The notes under the pieces were generated by a model. It was given only the letters and a program-made list of their open reading frames with translations, was not told the origin of the DNA and did not search any database. Below are positions 9,244-20,486 of a stretch of DNA of 64,000 bases, in pieces. The DNA comes from Deinococcus radiopugnans ATCC 19172 (lineage in GTDB: Bacteria; Deinococcota; Deinococci; Deinococcales; Deinococcaceae). The position numbers were made by a program, and so were the translations under genes. Where the stretch lies: NCBI RefSeq assembly GCF_006335125.1, contig NZ_VDMO01000003.1, forward strand, positions 1 through 64,000, given 5' to 3'. The stretch's first letter is position 1, and every line of letters starts with the position of its first letter.

Positions 9244-10626
9244 TTACTCGCTCTTTTGCTCGCCTTCGCCCTCATTCCCGTCTTGCTCGGTCTGGGGCTG
9301 TTCGGCTTCTAGGGGGGTTTCTTCCTCGCCCTGCGCCGCTTCCGGAGCCGCCGTCTCCTGCTCCTGCTGCCCTTCCTGCTCGGTCTGCGCGGGCTTGCTC
9401 AGCTGGGCCATGGCCTGCTGGAGGCCCTTTTCGCGCAGCAGGCTGGCGTAGTAGGTGTTGATGCCGTCCGGCCCCAACTGCTTGCTCAGTTCCTGGGGAT
9501 TCATGCCGTTGGCCTGGGCCAGGGCGTTCATGGTCTGGTTGAACTCGGCGTCGCTGACCTGCACCTTCAGGTCCTCGGCCAGTTTTTCCAGCGCCAGATC
9601 ACGCTTGACGCGGCTCTCGGCGTTCTTGGACAGGTCGGCCATGAACTCGTCGAGCTTGCCCTGCTCCTGCATGAAGCTCTCGTACTCGCCCCACTTGACG
9701 CCCTGGCGGCCCAGGTCGTCCTTGATTTCCTCCAGCATGGCGTCGCGGCGGCGGTCCAGCAGCGCGGCGGGAATCTCGGCTTCCATGTTGTCGGTCAGGT
9801 GGGCCACGAACTCCTCGCGGCGGGCGGTTTCGCCCTCCTGCGCGGCGCGGCGCTCCAGCTCGGCCTTCAGGTCCGTGCGCAGGCGCTCCAGGCTGTCGAA
9901 GTTCAGGCTCTTGGCGAAGTCGTCGTCCAGCGCCTGGGTCTTCTTGACCTTCACGTCCTTGATGACCACCGTGACGCTGTGCTCGGGGTGCTCGTGGTCG
10001 CCGTGCTGATGCGCGGGCACGGTAATTTCCACGGTGTCGCCCTTGTTCTTGCCCAGCAGCGCGTCGCGCACGTGCTCCTCGGCGACGTCCAGGTAGATGG
10101 GGTAGGTGCCGCCGTCCTCGCCCTGTTCCTCCACGGTCACCTGATCGCTGGCCTCGATGGCGCGGTCGGCTTCCTCGAAGGTGGCGTTGCGCTCCTGCAG
10201 GTCACCCAGGGTGCGTTCCATCACGTCGTCGGTGATCTCGGGCGACTCGGCGCTCAGGCTCAGGCCGCTCCAGTCGGCCAGTTTGACCTCGGGGTAGGTC
10301 TCGCCCGTAACCGTGAACTCGAAGGCCTGACCGCTGACCACCGGCTGGGGGTCGATGTTGGCGTCCACCAGGCTCAGCTTCAGCTCCTGGGCGGCCTTGC
10401 TGTAGTGCGACTGAAGCAGGCGGTCGCGCACTTCCTGTTCCACGTAGCCCTTGCCCACGCGGCCCTCGATGACCTTGCGGGGGGCCTTGCCGGGGCGGAA
10501 GCCGGGGACGCGCACGTCGCGCGCCAGTCCGGCCCACACCTGGTCGTAGGCGCGGTTCACTTCGGAGGCGGGAACGGAAACCTTGAACTCCACCTTGTTG
10601 CCCTGTCTGCTGATCAGTTCTGCCAC
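9244..10626 (-). CDS. tig: Trigger factor, ribosome-associated chaperone
   Basis: 460 aa. It binds the ribosome at the exit tunnel and holds nascent chains, and carries an FKBP-type peptidyl-prolyl isomerase domain. The ribosome-docking signature is clear near residues 35-50 (GFRPGKAPRKVIEGRVG, the GFRxGxxP motif). The PPIase region has a His-rich insert (PAHQHGDHEHPEHSV). The C-terminal 50 residues are an acidic Gln/Glu-rich tail, longer than in E. coli (432 aa). The start is GTG at 10626 with GGGAG 8 nt upstream; the in-frame extension to 10824 is rejected. Confidence 0.96.
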   Translation of the reverse strand: MAELISRQGNKVEFKVSVPASEVNRAYDQVWAGLARDVRVPGFRPGKAPRKVIEGRVGKGYVEQEVRDRLLQSHYSKAAQELKLSLVDANIDPQPVVSGQAFEFTVTGETYPEVKLADWSGLSLSAESPEITDDVMERTLGDLQERNATFEEADRAIEASDQVTVEEQGEDGGTYPIYLDVAEEHVRDALLGKNKGDTVEITVPAHQHGDHEHPEHSVTVVIKDVKVKKTQALDDDFAKSLNFDSLERLRTDLKAELERRAAQEGETARREEFVAHLTDNMEAEIPAALLDRRRDAMLEEIKDDLGRQGVKWGEYESFMQEQGKLDEFMADLSKNAESRVKRDLALEKLAEDLKVQVSDAEFNQTMNALAQANGMNPQELSKQLGPDGINTYYASLLREKGLQQAMAQLSKPAQTEQEGQQEQETAAPEAAQGEEETPLEAEQPQTEQDGNEGEGEQKSE

Positions 10627-10891
10627 GTCATTTCTCCCGTTCGCTGTCCCGCAGGGCGAGGGTCCATTCAGGACCGCTGCCCGGGGCGCATTCCAGCTTT
10701 GATTTTTGCCGTGTCGGTTGCGCGGCCCGAAGTCACAGAACCGGCGCGCACGCGACATGCCGCCCGGCATCATAGTGCGTTTTGACCCTGGCCGTACACC
10801 CATGGCGGTTGCCTCTTCGCTCATCTACCCGCCAGCACGGCGGCGCGGCGGCCCTCCTGTGTATGAAGGGCCGCCGCGTGCGCCGTACAGC

Positions 10892-10977
10892 TGGTGCGAG
10901 GAAAGGGACTTGAACCCTCACATCCTATGGATACTAGATCCTAAGTCTAGTGCGTCTACCAGTTCCGCCATCCCCGC
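10892..10977 (-). tRNA. tRNA-Leu (anticodon UAG)
   Basis: A full class II tRNA on the minus strand. The acceptor GCGGGGA pairs with TCCTCGC (one G-U). The anticodon stem CTAGA/TCTAG encloses loop CTTAGGA, giving anticodon TAG (reads CUN Leu). The variable arm is long, the T-loop is TTCAAGT, and CCA is encoded at 10892-10894. The length of 86 nt is as expected for tRNA-Leu. Confidence 0.95.
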
Positions 10978-10997
10978 GAGCCTTGAGCTAAAAATCC

Positions 10998-11023
10998 GGC
11001 GCTGAGCCGCGAAGGTCAGCGCC
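10998..11023. terminator. Bidirectional-looking terminator between the two tRNAs
   Basis: An 8-bp perfect stem, GGCGCTGA/TCAGCGCC, is flanked by an A/T run on each side (GGATTTTT on the minus strand, GAAAAAAA on the plus strand). On the minus strand it would end the tRNA-His transcript before tRNA-Leu. Confidence 0.6.
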
Positions 11024-11032
11024 GAAAAAAAG

Positions 11033-11110
<78 letters not shown>

Positions 11111-11148
11111 GTTCGACCTGATTGCGACCGCTCACAGGCCCACACATC

Positions 11149-12468
11149 CTAAGCGTCCCCAGCCGGGGTGTCAATGTCCCCCGCGCCCCCGGCGCCTGCG
11201 TCCTCGCCGTGTGCCTGCTGCAGCTTGCGCCAGCGCGCCTCCACCCGCGCTTCCCAGCCCTCGCCGGTGGGCTGGTACAGCCCCAGCTGCACCCCTTCGG
11301 GCAGGTAGTCCTGCGCGAAGGAGCCTTCAGGATCGTCGAAGTAGTACGCGTAGCCCCGGCCGTAGCCCTGCTGGCGCATCAGGGCGGTGGGCGCGTTGCG
11401 CAGGTGCAGCGGTACGGGCAGCGTCTCGCCGTCCCGCACCGTGTCCAGCGCCCGTTTCCAGGCGGTATAGACGCTGTTGCTTTTGGGGGCCAGCGCCAGA
11501 TACACCACCGCCTGCGCCAGCGCCAGATCGCCCTCCGGGCTGCCCAGGAACTCGGCGGTGTCGCGGGCGGCAATGCACAGGCGCAGCGCCTGCGGATCGG
11601 CCAGCCCGATGTCCTCGGCGGCCATGCGGACGATCCGGCGGGCCACGTACAGTCCGTCCGCGCCGCCTTCGAGCATGCGGGCCAGCCAGTACAGCGCGCC
11701 GTCCACGTGGCTGCCGCGCACAGACTTGTGCAGCGCGGAGATCAGGTTGTAGAAATCCTCGCCGTTCTTGTCCATCTGCGGCAGGTGGCGGCCAAACGCC
11801 TCGGTGACGGCTTCGGGCGTGATGGGATGGGCGAGGGTGCTGGCGACTTCCAGCGTGCTCAGGGCGCGGCGGGCGTCGCCGTCGGCCAGCCGCGCCAGCA
11901 AGTCCAGCGCCTCCGGCTGCGCCTCCACGTTCGGCAACCCGCGCGGGTCACTCAGGGCGCGCTCCAGCAGCCCGCGCACCTCGGCCTGACTCAGGGCCTC
12001 CAGCACCAGCGTCCGCGCCCGCGAGCGCAGGGCCGGATTGACCTCGAAGCTGGGGTTCTCGGTGGTGGCCCCGATCAGCGTGAGCAGCCCGGATTCCACA
12101 TGTGGCAGCAGCGCGTCCTGCTGGGCCTTGTTGAAGCGGTGAATCTCGTCCAGGAACAGGATGGTTTTCTGGCCGCGTCCCCGCAGGCGTTCGGCCTCGG
12201 CGGTGGCCTCGCGCACGTCCTTGACCCCGGCAGACACGGCGGACAGCGGGATGAAATGCGCGCCCACCTCGCCGGCCAGCAGCCGTGCCAGCGTCGTCTT
12301 GCCCACGCCCGGCGGCCCCCACAGGATCAGCGACCCCAGGCGGCCCGACGCCAGCACGCGCGACAGCGGCTTGTTCGGCCCCAGCAGGTGCGTCTGGCCC
12401 ACCACCTCGGCGACGGTGCGCGGGCGCAGGCGTTCGGCCAGCGGGGCGGGGGGGTCAAACAGGGTCAT
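11149..12468 (-). CDS. rarA: Replication-associated recombination protein A (RarA/MgsA AAA+ ATPase)
   Basis: 439 aa, the usual length of RarA. This AAA+ ATPase acts on stalled replication forks with RecA and SSB. Visible motifs are the N-terminal [11 protein letters not shown] box, Walker [10 protein letters not shown], Walker [15 protein letters not shown], and sensor 1 in [17 protein letters not shown]; the C-terminal tetramerisation part has [24 protein letters not shown]. The ATG at 12468 sits 6 nt after a TATCCT -10 box on the minus strand, so the transcript is probably leaderless. In-frame sequence upstream overlaps the divergent gene and is not coding. Confidence 0.95.
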   Translation of the reverse strand: MTLFDPPAPLAERLRPRTVAEVVGQTHLLGPNKPLSRVLASGRLGSLILWGPPGVGKTTLARLLAGEVGAHFIPLSAVSAGVKDVREATAEAERLRGRGQKTILFLDEIHRFNKAQQDALLPHVESGLLTLIGATTENPSFEVNPALRSRARTLVLEALSQAEVRGLLERALSDPRGLPNVEAQPEALDLLARLADGDARRALSTLEVASTLAHPITPEAVTEAFGRHLPQMDKNGEDFYNLISALHKSVRGSHVDGALYWLARMLEGGADGLYVARRIVRMAAEDIGLADPQALRLCIAARDTAEFLGSPEGDLALAQAVVYLALAPKSNSVYTAWKRALDTVRDGETLPVPLHLRNAPTALMRQQGYGRGYAYYFDDPEGSFAQDYLPEGVQLGLYQPTGEGWEARVEARWRKLQQAHGEDAGAGGAGDIDTPAGDA

Positions 12469-12531
12469 GGGGGCAGGATAGGGGGTGGAGCGCGCGGCGT
12501 TGTGGCCGGAGCCGCGATTTATGCTGCGTGC
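12469..12531. promoter_or_regulatory. Divergent leaderless promoters of rarA and the 88-aa gene
   Basis: On the minus strand TATCCT (12475-12480) ends 6 nt before the rarA ATG. On the plus strand TATGCT (12520-12525) ends 6 nt before the ATG at 12532. Both match the Deinococcus TANNNT -10 pattern that directs transcription starting at the start codon. The intergenic region is only 63 bp. Confidence 0.6.
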
Positions 12532-12798
12532 ATGGACTTTGCCAGACAGGTTGAACTCGCCCACTTTCCCGCCGGGGTGATGGTCACAGTGCGCCAGACC
12601 CCCGAAGGCCGCATCTTCCAGGCCGTGCAAGCCGGGCGCGGGTTGGAGCTGCTGGTCACCACCGACGCCGTGCGGATGTACGGCGAGGGGCCGACGGTGG
12701 CGCTGGCGCTGGAACGGCTGAAAAAGGTCTCAGAGGCCGGGTTGCCGGAAGTGGGCGAGGACGGTACGTATCAGCGGGCGGTGTTCGTGGGGGACTGA
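12532..12798 (+). CDS. Conserved-looking hypothetical protein, 88 aa
   Basis: 88 aa, soluble and without signal peptide. Early beta-like strands ([33 protein letters not shown]) are followed by a helix ([18 protein letters not shown]). I recognise no family. The ATG start 6 nt after TATGCT and the codon usage support it as a real gene. It is divergent from rarA. Confidence 0.6.
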   Translation: MDFARQVELAHFPAGVMVTVRQTPEGRIFQAVQAGRGLELLVTTDAVRMYGEGPTVALALERLKKVSEAGLPEVGEDGTYQRAVFVGD

Positions 12799-12924
12799 TC
12801 TGGGCGCAGAGCTGGAAAACGAGCGCCCTCTCGGGGGGTGAACGAAACAGACGGCAGGCCGGATCAGGCGTGCCGGGCAGGCTGAAAAGGATCAGGGGCG
12901 ATCTGACCCTCTATGCTGCCCCCC

Positions 12925-14094
12925 ATGGACATCGCAGAGCGCTACATCCGCCTGGCCCACGCCATCGACGTGCATTCGGAAGGGTTCGTGGACGGCTACG
13001 GCGGCCCACGGGAATGGGCCGACCGCACCCGGCGCAACCCGGATGAGTTGCAGCTGGAAGCAAGCGAACTGCTGGCCGATGTGCAACAGGTTTCCGACGC
13101 CACCCGCCGCGAGTTTCTGCGGGTGCAGGTGTCGGCCATGCACACCATGACCCGCATCGTGGGCGGCGAGACCATCCCCTACGAGCAGGAGGTGCGCGCC
13201 CTGTACGACATCGATCCGCCCCGCGCCGAGATGGGCGAGTTGGACACTGCGCTGGACGCGCTGGAAATGGCGGTGCCGGGAGGCGGTCCACTCTCTGAAC
13301 GCATCGAGACGTTGCGGCAGAAAGTCATTGTGCCCCGAGAAGACCTGCTGCGCGTGGCCGGGCCGATTCTGGCCGAACTGCGGCGGCGCACGCAGGAGCG
13401 CTTCGGCCTGCCCGAGGGCGAGGATTTCAGCATCTCGCTGGTGGCCGACAAGCCGTGGGGCGGCTACAACTGGCCGCTGGGCGATCTGAAAAGCCGAATT
13501 GACATCAACACCGATCTGCCGGTGCCGCTGACCGGCCTGCCCGACCTGCTGGCGCACGAGGGCTACCCCGGCCACCACACCGAACACGCCACGAAAGAGG
13601 CGCTGCTGGTGCGCGAGAAGGGCTGGCTGGAACACAGCGTGCAGCTGATGAACGCCCCCGAATGCGCCGTCAGCGAGGGGATTGCCACCAACGCGCTGGA
13701 CGCCGTGATGGACGGGTCAGAGGTGCGCGAATGGCTGGGCGGCGAGCTGGCCGCGCTGGCCGGGCTGGACGGGGCGGACGTGCGCGCCTTTCTGGACGTG
13801 GTGGAAGCACAGAAGGGTCTGAAGGGCACCAGCGGTGCGGCGGCCCTGATGCTGCACGCCGAGGGGCGCCCCGAAGCCGAGGTGCTGGCCTTCCTGCGCC
13901 GCTACGCGCTGGCCACCCCGGAGCGCGCCCGCCAGACCCTGCGCTTTATCGGGCAGCCGCAGTTCCGGGCGTACATTTTTACCTACGCTGTCGGCAGCGA
14001 TCTGGTGCAGGACTGGATGAAGAGGCACGGCCCAGATGGTTTTGGCCGCCTGCTGCGCGAGCCGCTGACGCCGGGGCAGCTGGCCGCTGGCTGA
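12925..14094 (+). CDS. DUF885-like putative metallopeptidase
   Basis: 389 aa. The motif [16 protein letters not shown] (about 209-224) resembles the zinc-binding HExxPGHH signature of DUF885 proteins, which are related to M32/M3-type thermolysin-fold peptidases; here the second ligand pair is HH at about 217-218. A downstream Glu in [13 protein letters not shown] would be the third ligand by family pattern. The rest is helical, with no signal peptide, so it is probably cytoplasmic. The start at 12925 is preferred to ATG 12913 because TATGCT (12912-12917) is a -10 box 7 nt before it. The substrate is unknown. Confidence 0.6.
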   Translation: MDIAERYIRLAHAIDVHSEGFVDGYGGPREWADRTRRNPDELQLEASELLADVQQVSDATRREFLRVQVSAMHTMTRIVGGETIPYEQEVRALYDIDPPRAEMGELDTALDALEMAVPGGGPLSERIETLRQKVIVPREDLLRVAGPILAELRRRTQERFGLPEGEDFSISLVADKPWGGYNWPLGDLKSRIDINTDLPVPLTGLPDLLAHEGYPGHHTEHATKEALLVREKGWLEHSVQLMNAPECAVSEGIATNALDAVMDGSEVREWLGGELAALAGLDGADVRAFLDVVEAQKGLKGTSGAAALMLHAEGRPEAEVLAFLRRYALATPERARQTLRFIGQPQFRAYIFTYAVGSDLVQDWMKRHGPDGFGRLLREPLTPGQLAAG

Positions 14095-14104
14095 GGGCCG
14101 GGCG

Positions 14105-14152
14105 CCCACCGCGCCCAGACCACCGCGCCCAGGCCACCGCGCCCAGGCCACC
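14105..14152 (+). repeat. Three tandem 14-bp repeats upstream of the RqkA-like kinase
   Basis: The unit GCGCCCAG(A/G)CCACC occurs three times back to back at 14111-14152, after a partial copy (CCCACC). It lies between the DUF885-like stop and the kinase promoter, about 50 bp upstream of the kinase start. It may be slippage-prone DNA or an upstream binding region. Confidence 0.6.
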
Positions 14153-14199
14153 GCGAGGCTCCGGCGGCCCGCGCTTTCCAGGCGGTAGACTCCGGACCT

Positions 14200-16164
14200 A
14201 TGCCGGTAGAGGTGGGCACGCGCCTGGCAGGTCGGTATGACCTGCGTTCCCCGCTGGGCGAGGGCGGCAGCGCGCTGGTGTTCCGCGCCCACGACTCGCT
14301 GCTGGACCGCGACGTGGCCGTCAAGGTGATGCACTCGCACGTGCCGGACTCGGACAAACAGCGCTTTCTGCGCGAGGTCCGCACGCTGGCCCGGCTGACG
14401 CATCCGGGCATCGTGCCGGTGCTGGACCTGGGCGTGGACCCTGGCGACGGACGGCCCTTTTTCACCATGCCGCTGATGACCGGGGGGCCGATTACCGTGC
14501 TGGGGCCGCTGGAGGACGCGCCCATCTCGCTGGCGCGCTTCGTCACGGCGGCGGGGTTTGCCTCACGGGCGCTGCACTTTATCCACTCGCGCGGGATCGT
14601 CCACCGCGACCTGACGCCCGGCAACGTGCTGCTGGACGAGGCGTGGCTGCCGCGCATCATGGATTTCGGGCTGGTGGCGCTGTCGGACCACACCCGCCAG
14701 CTGACCCGCAGCGGCCTGACGCTGGGCACGCCCGCGTACATGGCCCCGGAGCAGGCCAAGGGCATCGGCGTCGGGCCGCTGAGCGACCTGTACGCGCTGG
14801 GGGCGGTGCTGTACCGGGTGGCCTGCGGCAGCCCGCCCTTCGTGGGCGACAGCGATCAGAGCGTGCTGTTCCAGCATGTCTACGAGAAACTCACCGATCC
14901 GCGCGACCTGAACCCGGCCATTCCCGACGCGGTGGCGCGGGTGCTGCTCTCTCTGCTGTCCAAGAAGCCCGAGGACCGCCCCGAATCCGGCGCGGCGCTG
15001 GCCCACCTGTGGGCGTTGGCGCGGCGCGACATCTGGACCGGCCACGCGCGCGGGCAGTACCGCGGCGGCCGCACCCGCACCGGCGAGCATCCCGACGGCC
15101 CGGCCCGCGTCTCGGACCTGGGGGAGGTCTGGAGCGTGCCGCTGCCCGGCGAGGTCACCTGGCCCGCCGCCGTGGTGGGCGAGGGCGACCTGGTGGCGGT
15201 GGGCACGCGCGGCGGCCAGCTGGTGCTGACGCACGCCTCCGGACGGCCTTTCGCCACCTACGCGGCCCGCGACGAGGTGACGGCCCCGGCGGCCTTTCAG
15301 GGCGGACACATCTTCTTCGGCGCGTGGGACGGCACCCTGCGCCGGGTGGAACTGCAGGGCGGCGCGGAGGTCTGGCGGCATCAGGCCCGCGCCGAGCTGA
15401 CCGGCGCCCCGACGCTGTGGGCCGGGCGGGTGCTGGCGTCCAGCCGCGACGGCCACCTGCACGCCCTGAGCGCCCGCACCGGGGAACTGGCCTGGGCCTA
15501 CCGCACCGACGGCCCGGTGGCGGCCAGTCCGCTGGTGTGGGCCGGGGCGGCGCTGGTCTGCGACGAGAACGGCTGGCTGCACGCGCTGGACGCCCGCAGC
15601 GGCAGCCCGCTGTGGAAGGTGGAGGTCGGCACGGTTCACGGCACCCCCGCGCTGCTGCCGGGCACCTCCGGCGAGGCGACGCTGGTGGTGGCGACCTGGG
15701 AGGGCGAGGTCCACGCGCTGGCCCTGAGCGCCGCGTCGGGCCGGGTGACGCTGGCCGAGGAGGACGCCAACCTGTGGACCTACGATCTGGAGGACGAGGT
15801 CTGGGCCTCGCCCGCCGTGACCATGACCGGTACGGGCAATGCTGGACTGGCGATTCTGGCCGGCTGGGACGGCACCGTGCGTGCCCTGCGCCTGCACGAC
15901 GGCGAGGACGTCTGGGCGCACCGCATGTCGGGCCGCGTCACCGCCAGCCCGGTGATCAGCGCGGGTCTGGTGTTTCTGGCCTCCGAAAGCGGGCAACTGT
16001 GCGCGCTGGACGTGCGCGACGGCACCGTGCGCTGGACCCGGCAGGAGACGACGGGCGTGCAGGCCACCCCGCTGGCGGCGGGCGGCGCGCTGTACGTGGC
16101 CTTCATGGACGGCACCCTGCGCGCCTACCGCCAGCACCACCCGGAAGCGCTGGTGGAAGGTTGA
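14200..16164 (+). CDS. rqkA: Ser/Thr protein kinase with C-terminal PQQ-type beta-propeller, RqkA-like
   Basis: 654 aa. The N-terminal Hanks-type kinase domain (about 10-275) has a Gly-rich loop [12 protein letters not shown]-anchoring Lys42 (AVKVM), catalytic loop HRDLTPGN (about 134-141), DFG (about 155) and an APE-like [10 protein letters not shown]. Residues from about 310 to the end are repeated WDGTL/ W-x-x-x-V blades ending in segments such as [14 protein letters not shown], the PQQ-binding-like beta-propeller. This layout and length match D. radiodurans DR_2518 (RqkA), a kinase induced by radiation and PQQ and linked to DNA repair; the assignment rests on architecture. No membrane segment is visible. 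The ATG lies 8 nt after a TAGACT -10 box. Confidence 0.8.
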   Translation: MPVEVGTRLAGRYDLRSPLGEGGSALVFRAHDSLLDRDVAVKVMHSHVPDSDKQRFLREVRTLARLTHPGIVPVLDLGVDPGDGRPFFTMPLMTGGPITVLGPLEDAPISLARFVTAAGFASRALHFIHSRGIVHRDLTPGNVLLDEAWLPRIMDFGLVALSDHTRQLTRSGLTLGTPAYMAPEQAKGIGVGPLSDLYALGAVLYRVACGSPPFVGDSDQSVLFQHVYEKLTDPRDLNPAIPDAVARVLLSLLSKKPEDRPESGAALAHLWALARRDIWTGHARGQYRGGRTRTGEHPDGPARVSDLGEVWSVPLPGEVTWPAAVVGEGDLVAVGTRGGQLVLTHASGRPFATYAARDEVTAPAAFQGGHIFFGAWDGTLRRVELQGGAEVWRHQARAELTGAPTLWAGRVLASSRDGHLHALSARTGELAWAYRTDGPVAASPLVWAGAALVCDENGWLHALDARSGSPLWKVEVGTVHGTPALLPGTSGEATLVVATWEGEVHALALSAASGRVTLAEEDANLWTYDLEDEVWASPAVTMTGTGNAGLAILAGWDGTVRALRLHDGEDVWAHRMSGRVTASPVISAGLVFLASESGQLCALDVRDGTVRWTRQETTGVQATPLAAGGALYVAFMDGTLRAYRQHHPEALVEG

Positions 16165-16589
16165 TTCGCCCGGTCACCCCGGCCGACGCGTCCGTGATTG
16201 CCCTGCACCGTTTCCCGGCAGCGGGGGATGCGGCCGAGCGCCCGGTGTACGCCGACTGGGTGGCGGGGGCCATGCAGCGCGGCCTTTACCTGGGATTCCT
16301 CGCGCTGGACGGCCAGCAGGTGGTCTCTGGTGCGGGCCTGAGCCTGCTGGAATGGGGACCGACGCGCGGCGATCCGCAGCCGTGGCGGGGCCGAATCGTG
16401 AACGTCTGGACCCAGCCGGACCATCGCAGGCACGGGCTGGCGCGTGAACTGGTGCGGCGCTGCCTGGCCGCTGCCCACGAGCGGGGCGTCACCCGCCTGG
16501 GCCTGGGCACCACGGCTGAGGCCCGTGGCCTCTACGAGCGCCTGGGCTTCACCGCTGGCGCCACCGAAATGACGCTCACCCTTCGCTAG
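16161..16589 (+). CDS. GNAT-family N-acetyltransferase
   Basis: 142 aa. It begins [11 protein letters not shown], the usual GNAT start, if the TTG at 16161 is used; that TTG overlaps the kinase TGA, which suggests translational coupling. The acetyl-CoA loop is [19 protein letters not shown] (a V-x-P-x-x-R-x-x-G variant), followed by [17 protein letters not shown], the typical C-terminal segment. The acceptor is unknown. It is probably co-transcribed with the RqkA-like kinase. Confidence 0.8.
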   Translation: MIRPVTPADASVIALHRFPAAGDAAERPVYADWVAGAMQRGLYLGFLALDGQQVVSGAGLSLLEWGPTRGDPQPWRGRIVNVWTQPDHRRHGLARELVRRCLAAAHERGVTRLGLGTTAEARGLYERLGFTAGATEMTLTLR

Positions 16590-16619
16590 CCGTCCAGATC
16601 AGACCCGCTACAGTGGCCC

Positions 16620-17720
16620 ATGTCCATCCTCTACGTCCACGGTGTCGCCATCCGCGAGGGCGATCAGCCGCAGTGGGAGACCCTCAAGCGCGTGACGCAT
16701 GGGGCGCTGTGGGACGAGGTCCGCGCGGCGCTGCAAACCCATGTCGCGCCCAGCGTCAACCCCGCCGATCCGCAGGGTGTGGATATCAGTTGGGTGTACT
16801 GGGGCGATCTGGGGGCCAGCCTCACGAACAAAGGCCATGAGCCGTCCGGGTGGCCCCCGCCCGAGCCTCCGCTGACGCTGAATGCCGCCGCGCTGGCCGA
16901 CGAGCTGGAGCGCGGCCTGCGCCCGGACCTCCCGGCGGACCGCTGGCCCGAGCTGGTGGAGGGCTGCTGGGCCACCGCCCAGGATGCGGGTGTGCGGGCA
17001 GCCATCGGCAACGTGCCCGTCGCGGCTCAGTGGTCCGTGGCGCTGTCCGCCGTTCGCGCCCGTCTGGGCCTGGACAGCGCACATCTGCCGCAGCGCCTGC
17101 GACTGCGCCGCCATCAGAACGTGCGCCGCGTCATGCAGGACCTGCGCCGCCCGCTGGAGGGCTTCATTCCCTATTTTGTCGGGGACGCGCTGGATTACTT
17201 CACGCGGCGCGGCACGCCCCGGCAGCCCGGCCCGATTGCCACCCGCGTGCTGGCGGCCTTGAAGAAGTCCTGGCAGCTCAGCCGGAGCCGAGACGAACCG
17301 CTGGTGATCGTGACGCACAGCATGGGCGGCCAACTGATCTACGACGTCCTGACCAGCTTTCTGCCCGCCGATCCCGAACTCTCGGACCTGCGGGCAGCGG
17401 TGTGGTGCGCGGCGGCCAGTCAGGTGGGGCCGTGCAAGGCCCTGGGCCTGTTTCTGGACGATCAGACGGGCGAGGGAAGCGCGCTGGACGCTTCGCCCCA
17501 CCTGGGCTACTTCTGGAATGTCTGGAGCGAGCGCGATCTGCTCAGCTTTCCCGCCGAGGGCAGCGTGCCAGGAGCGCACGACACCGACTTTCCGCTGGGA
17601 GGCCGCTCGCCCCACATGGCCTACCTCCAGCGCCCCGAGTTCTACCGCACGCTGGCGGCCAGGGTCCGGGTGCAGGTGGCGCGGGAGGCGGCGGGAGAGG
17701 GTTGTACAGACTCCGATTGA
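16620..17720 (+). CDS. Lipase-like alpha/beta hydrolase of unknown substrate
   Basis: 366 aa with no signal peptide. The nucleophile elbow is VIVTHSMGGQLIYDVL (Ser at about 239), and the first beta-strand with an oxyanion-type turn is ILYVHGVAIREGD at the N-terminus. A late ALRD-like Asp and the His of GGRSPHMAYLQRPEFY could complete the triad. I know of no specific family assignment. The ATG follows TACAGT (16609-16614) by 5 nt, a leaderless promoter. Confidence 0.6.
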   Translation: MSILYVHGVAIREGDQPQWETLKRVTHGALWDEVRAALQTHVAPSVNPADPQGVDISWVYWGDLGASLTNKGHEPSGWPPPEPPLTLNAAALADELERGLRPDLPADRWPELVEGCWATAQDAGVRAAIGNVPVAAQWSVALSAVRARLGLDSAHLPQRLRLRRHQNVRRVMQDLRRPLEGFIPYFVGDALDYFTRRGTPRQPGPIATRVLAALKKSWQLSRSRDEPLVIVTHSMGGQLIYDVLTSFLPADPELSDLRAAVWCAAASQVGPCKALGLFLDDQTGEGSALDASPHLGYFWNVWSERDLLSFPAEGSVPGAHDTDFPLGGRSPHMAYLQRPEFYRTLAARVRVQVAREAAGEGCTDSD

Positions 17721-17838
17721 AAGGTGTTGGAAACACCTAGAAATCCGAACGGAGTGAGCAGGAGAAAAACGGTTTTCGGGCGTGGAGTGTAGGAATCGGC
17801 GCTGTCCCGATTTCTGCACGAAACAGACGGAATCCGTA
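17721..17838. other. Intergenic region between convergent genes
   Basis: Small inverted repeats are visible: AGGTGTTGGAAACACCT (17731-17747) and ACGGA-A-TCCGT near 17828-17838. They separate two convergent genes and may terminate both. No gene is seen. Confidence 0.35.
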
Positions 17839-18633
17839 TTAGCCCTTCGCGGGCGTTTCGGCCAGCGCCTTCAGGAATTCCTCCACAAACGCCTCGTCGC
17901 TCATGGGGTTCTGGCCGGTGATCAGTTCGCGGTCCCGGACCACGTTGCTGGTCCACTTGTCGCCGTTCTGCACCGTCATGCCGGCGGCGGTCAGGGCGTC
18001 GGCCGGGTAGTACAGCATGGGGGCGTCGAAGCCGCTCTCGGCGTCCTTTTCCTCGGGGGTGCTGAACACCGTGGCGCGGTAGCCGCTGTACGCGAAGTCC
18101 CTGGCGTCGGGCGTTTCCCCGGCTTCCAGCGCCCGCTGGTATGCCCCGGCGGCAGGCTGGGCAGACAGCAGGGCCACCGGCGCGTGGCAGATCAGCGCGG
18201 TGGGCAGCGAGCGGTCGTGGAAGTGCCGCAGCGCGTGGCCCAGATCGTGGTTGTGCATCAGCTCGATCATGGGCGCGTGGCCGCCGGGCAGAAACACGGC
18301 GTCGAAGGCGTGCAGGTTGGTCACCGCGTCGGCCAGCGGCACGATCTCGCCGGACAGGGTTTCGTCCACGAACGCCTTGATCTGCGTGTATTCCGCCTCG
18401 TCCTTGAAGTAGTCCTGGCTGTCGCTGCTCTGATCCAGCGGCGGACGGTTGCCGCGCGGCGTGGCGATGGTCAGCGTGTGGCCCGCCTCCACCAGCCGGT
18501 GCGCGGGAACGCCGAATTCGTTGAGATAAAAGCCGGTGGCGTGCGTCTTGCCGCCCTGCAGCTTCAAGTCGGAATCGCTGGACATGACGACGAGGATTTT
18601 CTTGCCGGTGGTGCTGGAGTCGGATGCGGTCAT
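17839..18633 (-). CDS. DJ-1/PfpI-family protein (type 1 glutamine amidotransferase-like)
   Basis: 264 aa, the length of Hsp31/glyoxalase III-type members. The nucleophile elbow is ALICHAPVALL with Cys, preceded by AVFLPGGHAPMIEL, and there is an early acidic residue near the active site in KLQGGKTHATGFYLNEFG. Related proteins are chaperones, methylglyoxalases or proteases, so the exact activity cannot be read. The ATG 18633 lies 7 nt after TAGGGT (18641-18646, minus), so the longer in-frame start at 18654 is rejected. Confidence 0.82.
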   Translation of the reverse strand: MTASDSSTTGKKILVVMSSDSDLKLQGGKTHATGFYLNEFGVPAHRLVEAGHTLTIATPRGNRPPLDQSSDSQDYFKDEAEYTQIKAFVDETLSGEIVPLADAVTNLHAFDAVFLPGGHAPMIELMHNHDLGHALRHFHDRSLPTALICHAPVALLSAQPAAGAYQRALEAGETPDARDFAYSGYRATVFSTPEEKDAESGFDAPMLYYPADALTAAGMTVQNGDKWTSNVVRDRELITGQNPMSDEAFVEEFLKALAETPAKG

Positions 18634-18719
18634 GTCGGCCACCCTAGGCCCCACCTGCCCGCCGCTCTGTCAGCCGGGTCACGCTGGCCTGCGGCGGATG
18701 CCGCAACGCAGTTGAGGGA

Positions 18720-20396
<1,677 letters not shown>

Positions 20397-20486
20397 ACGG
20401 GGCAAGCGTAGCGCACGGCCAGAAGGGCCATTGCGGCCCATTTCGCGCTTGGGCTGCCGGGTTCAGCCGTGCCGGTTCAGCCGCGT

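Noticed and set aside
11122..12531. Long plus-strand ORF opposite rarA, in frame with the 88-aa gene
   Set aside because: The upstream part is antisense to rarA; the real gene starts at 12532 behind its own -10 box.
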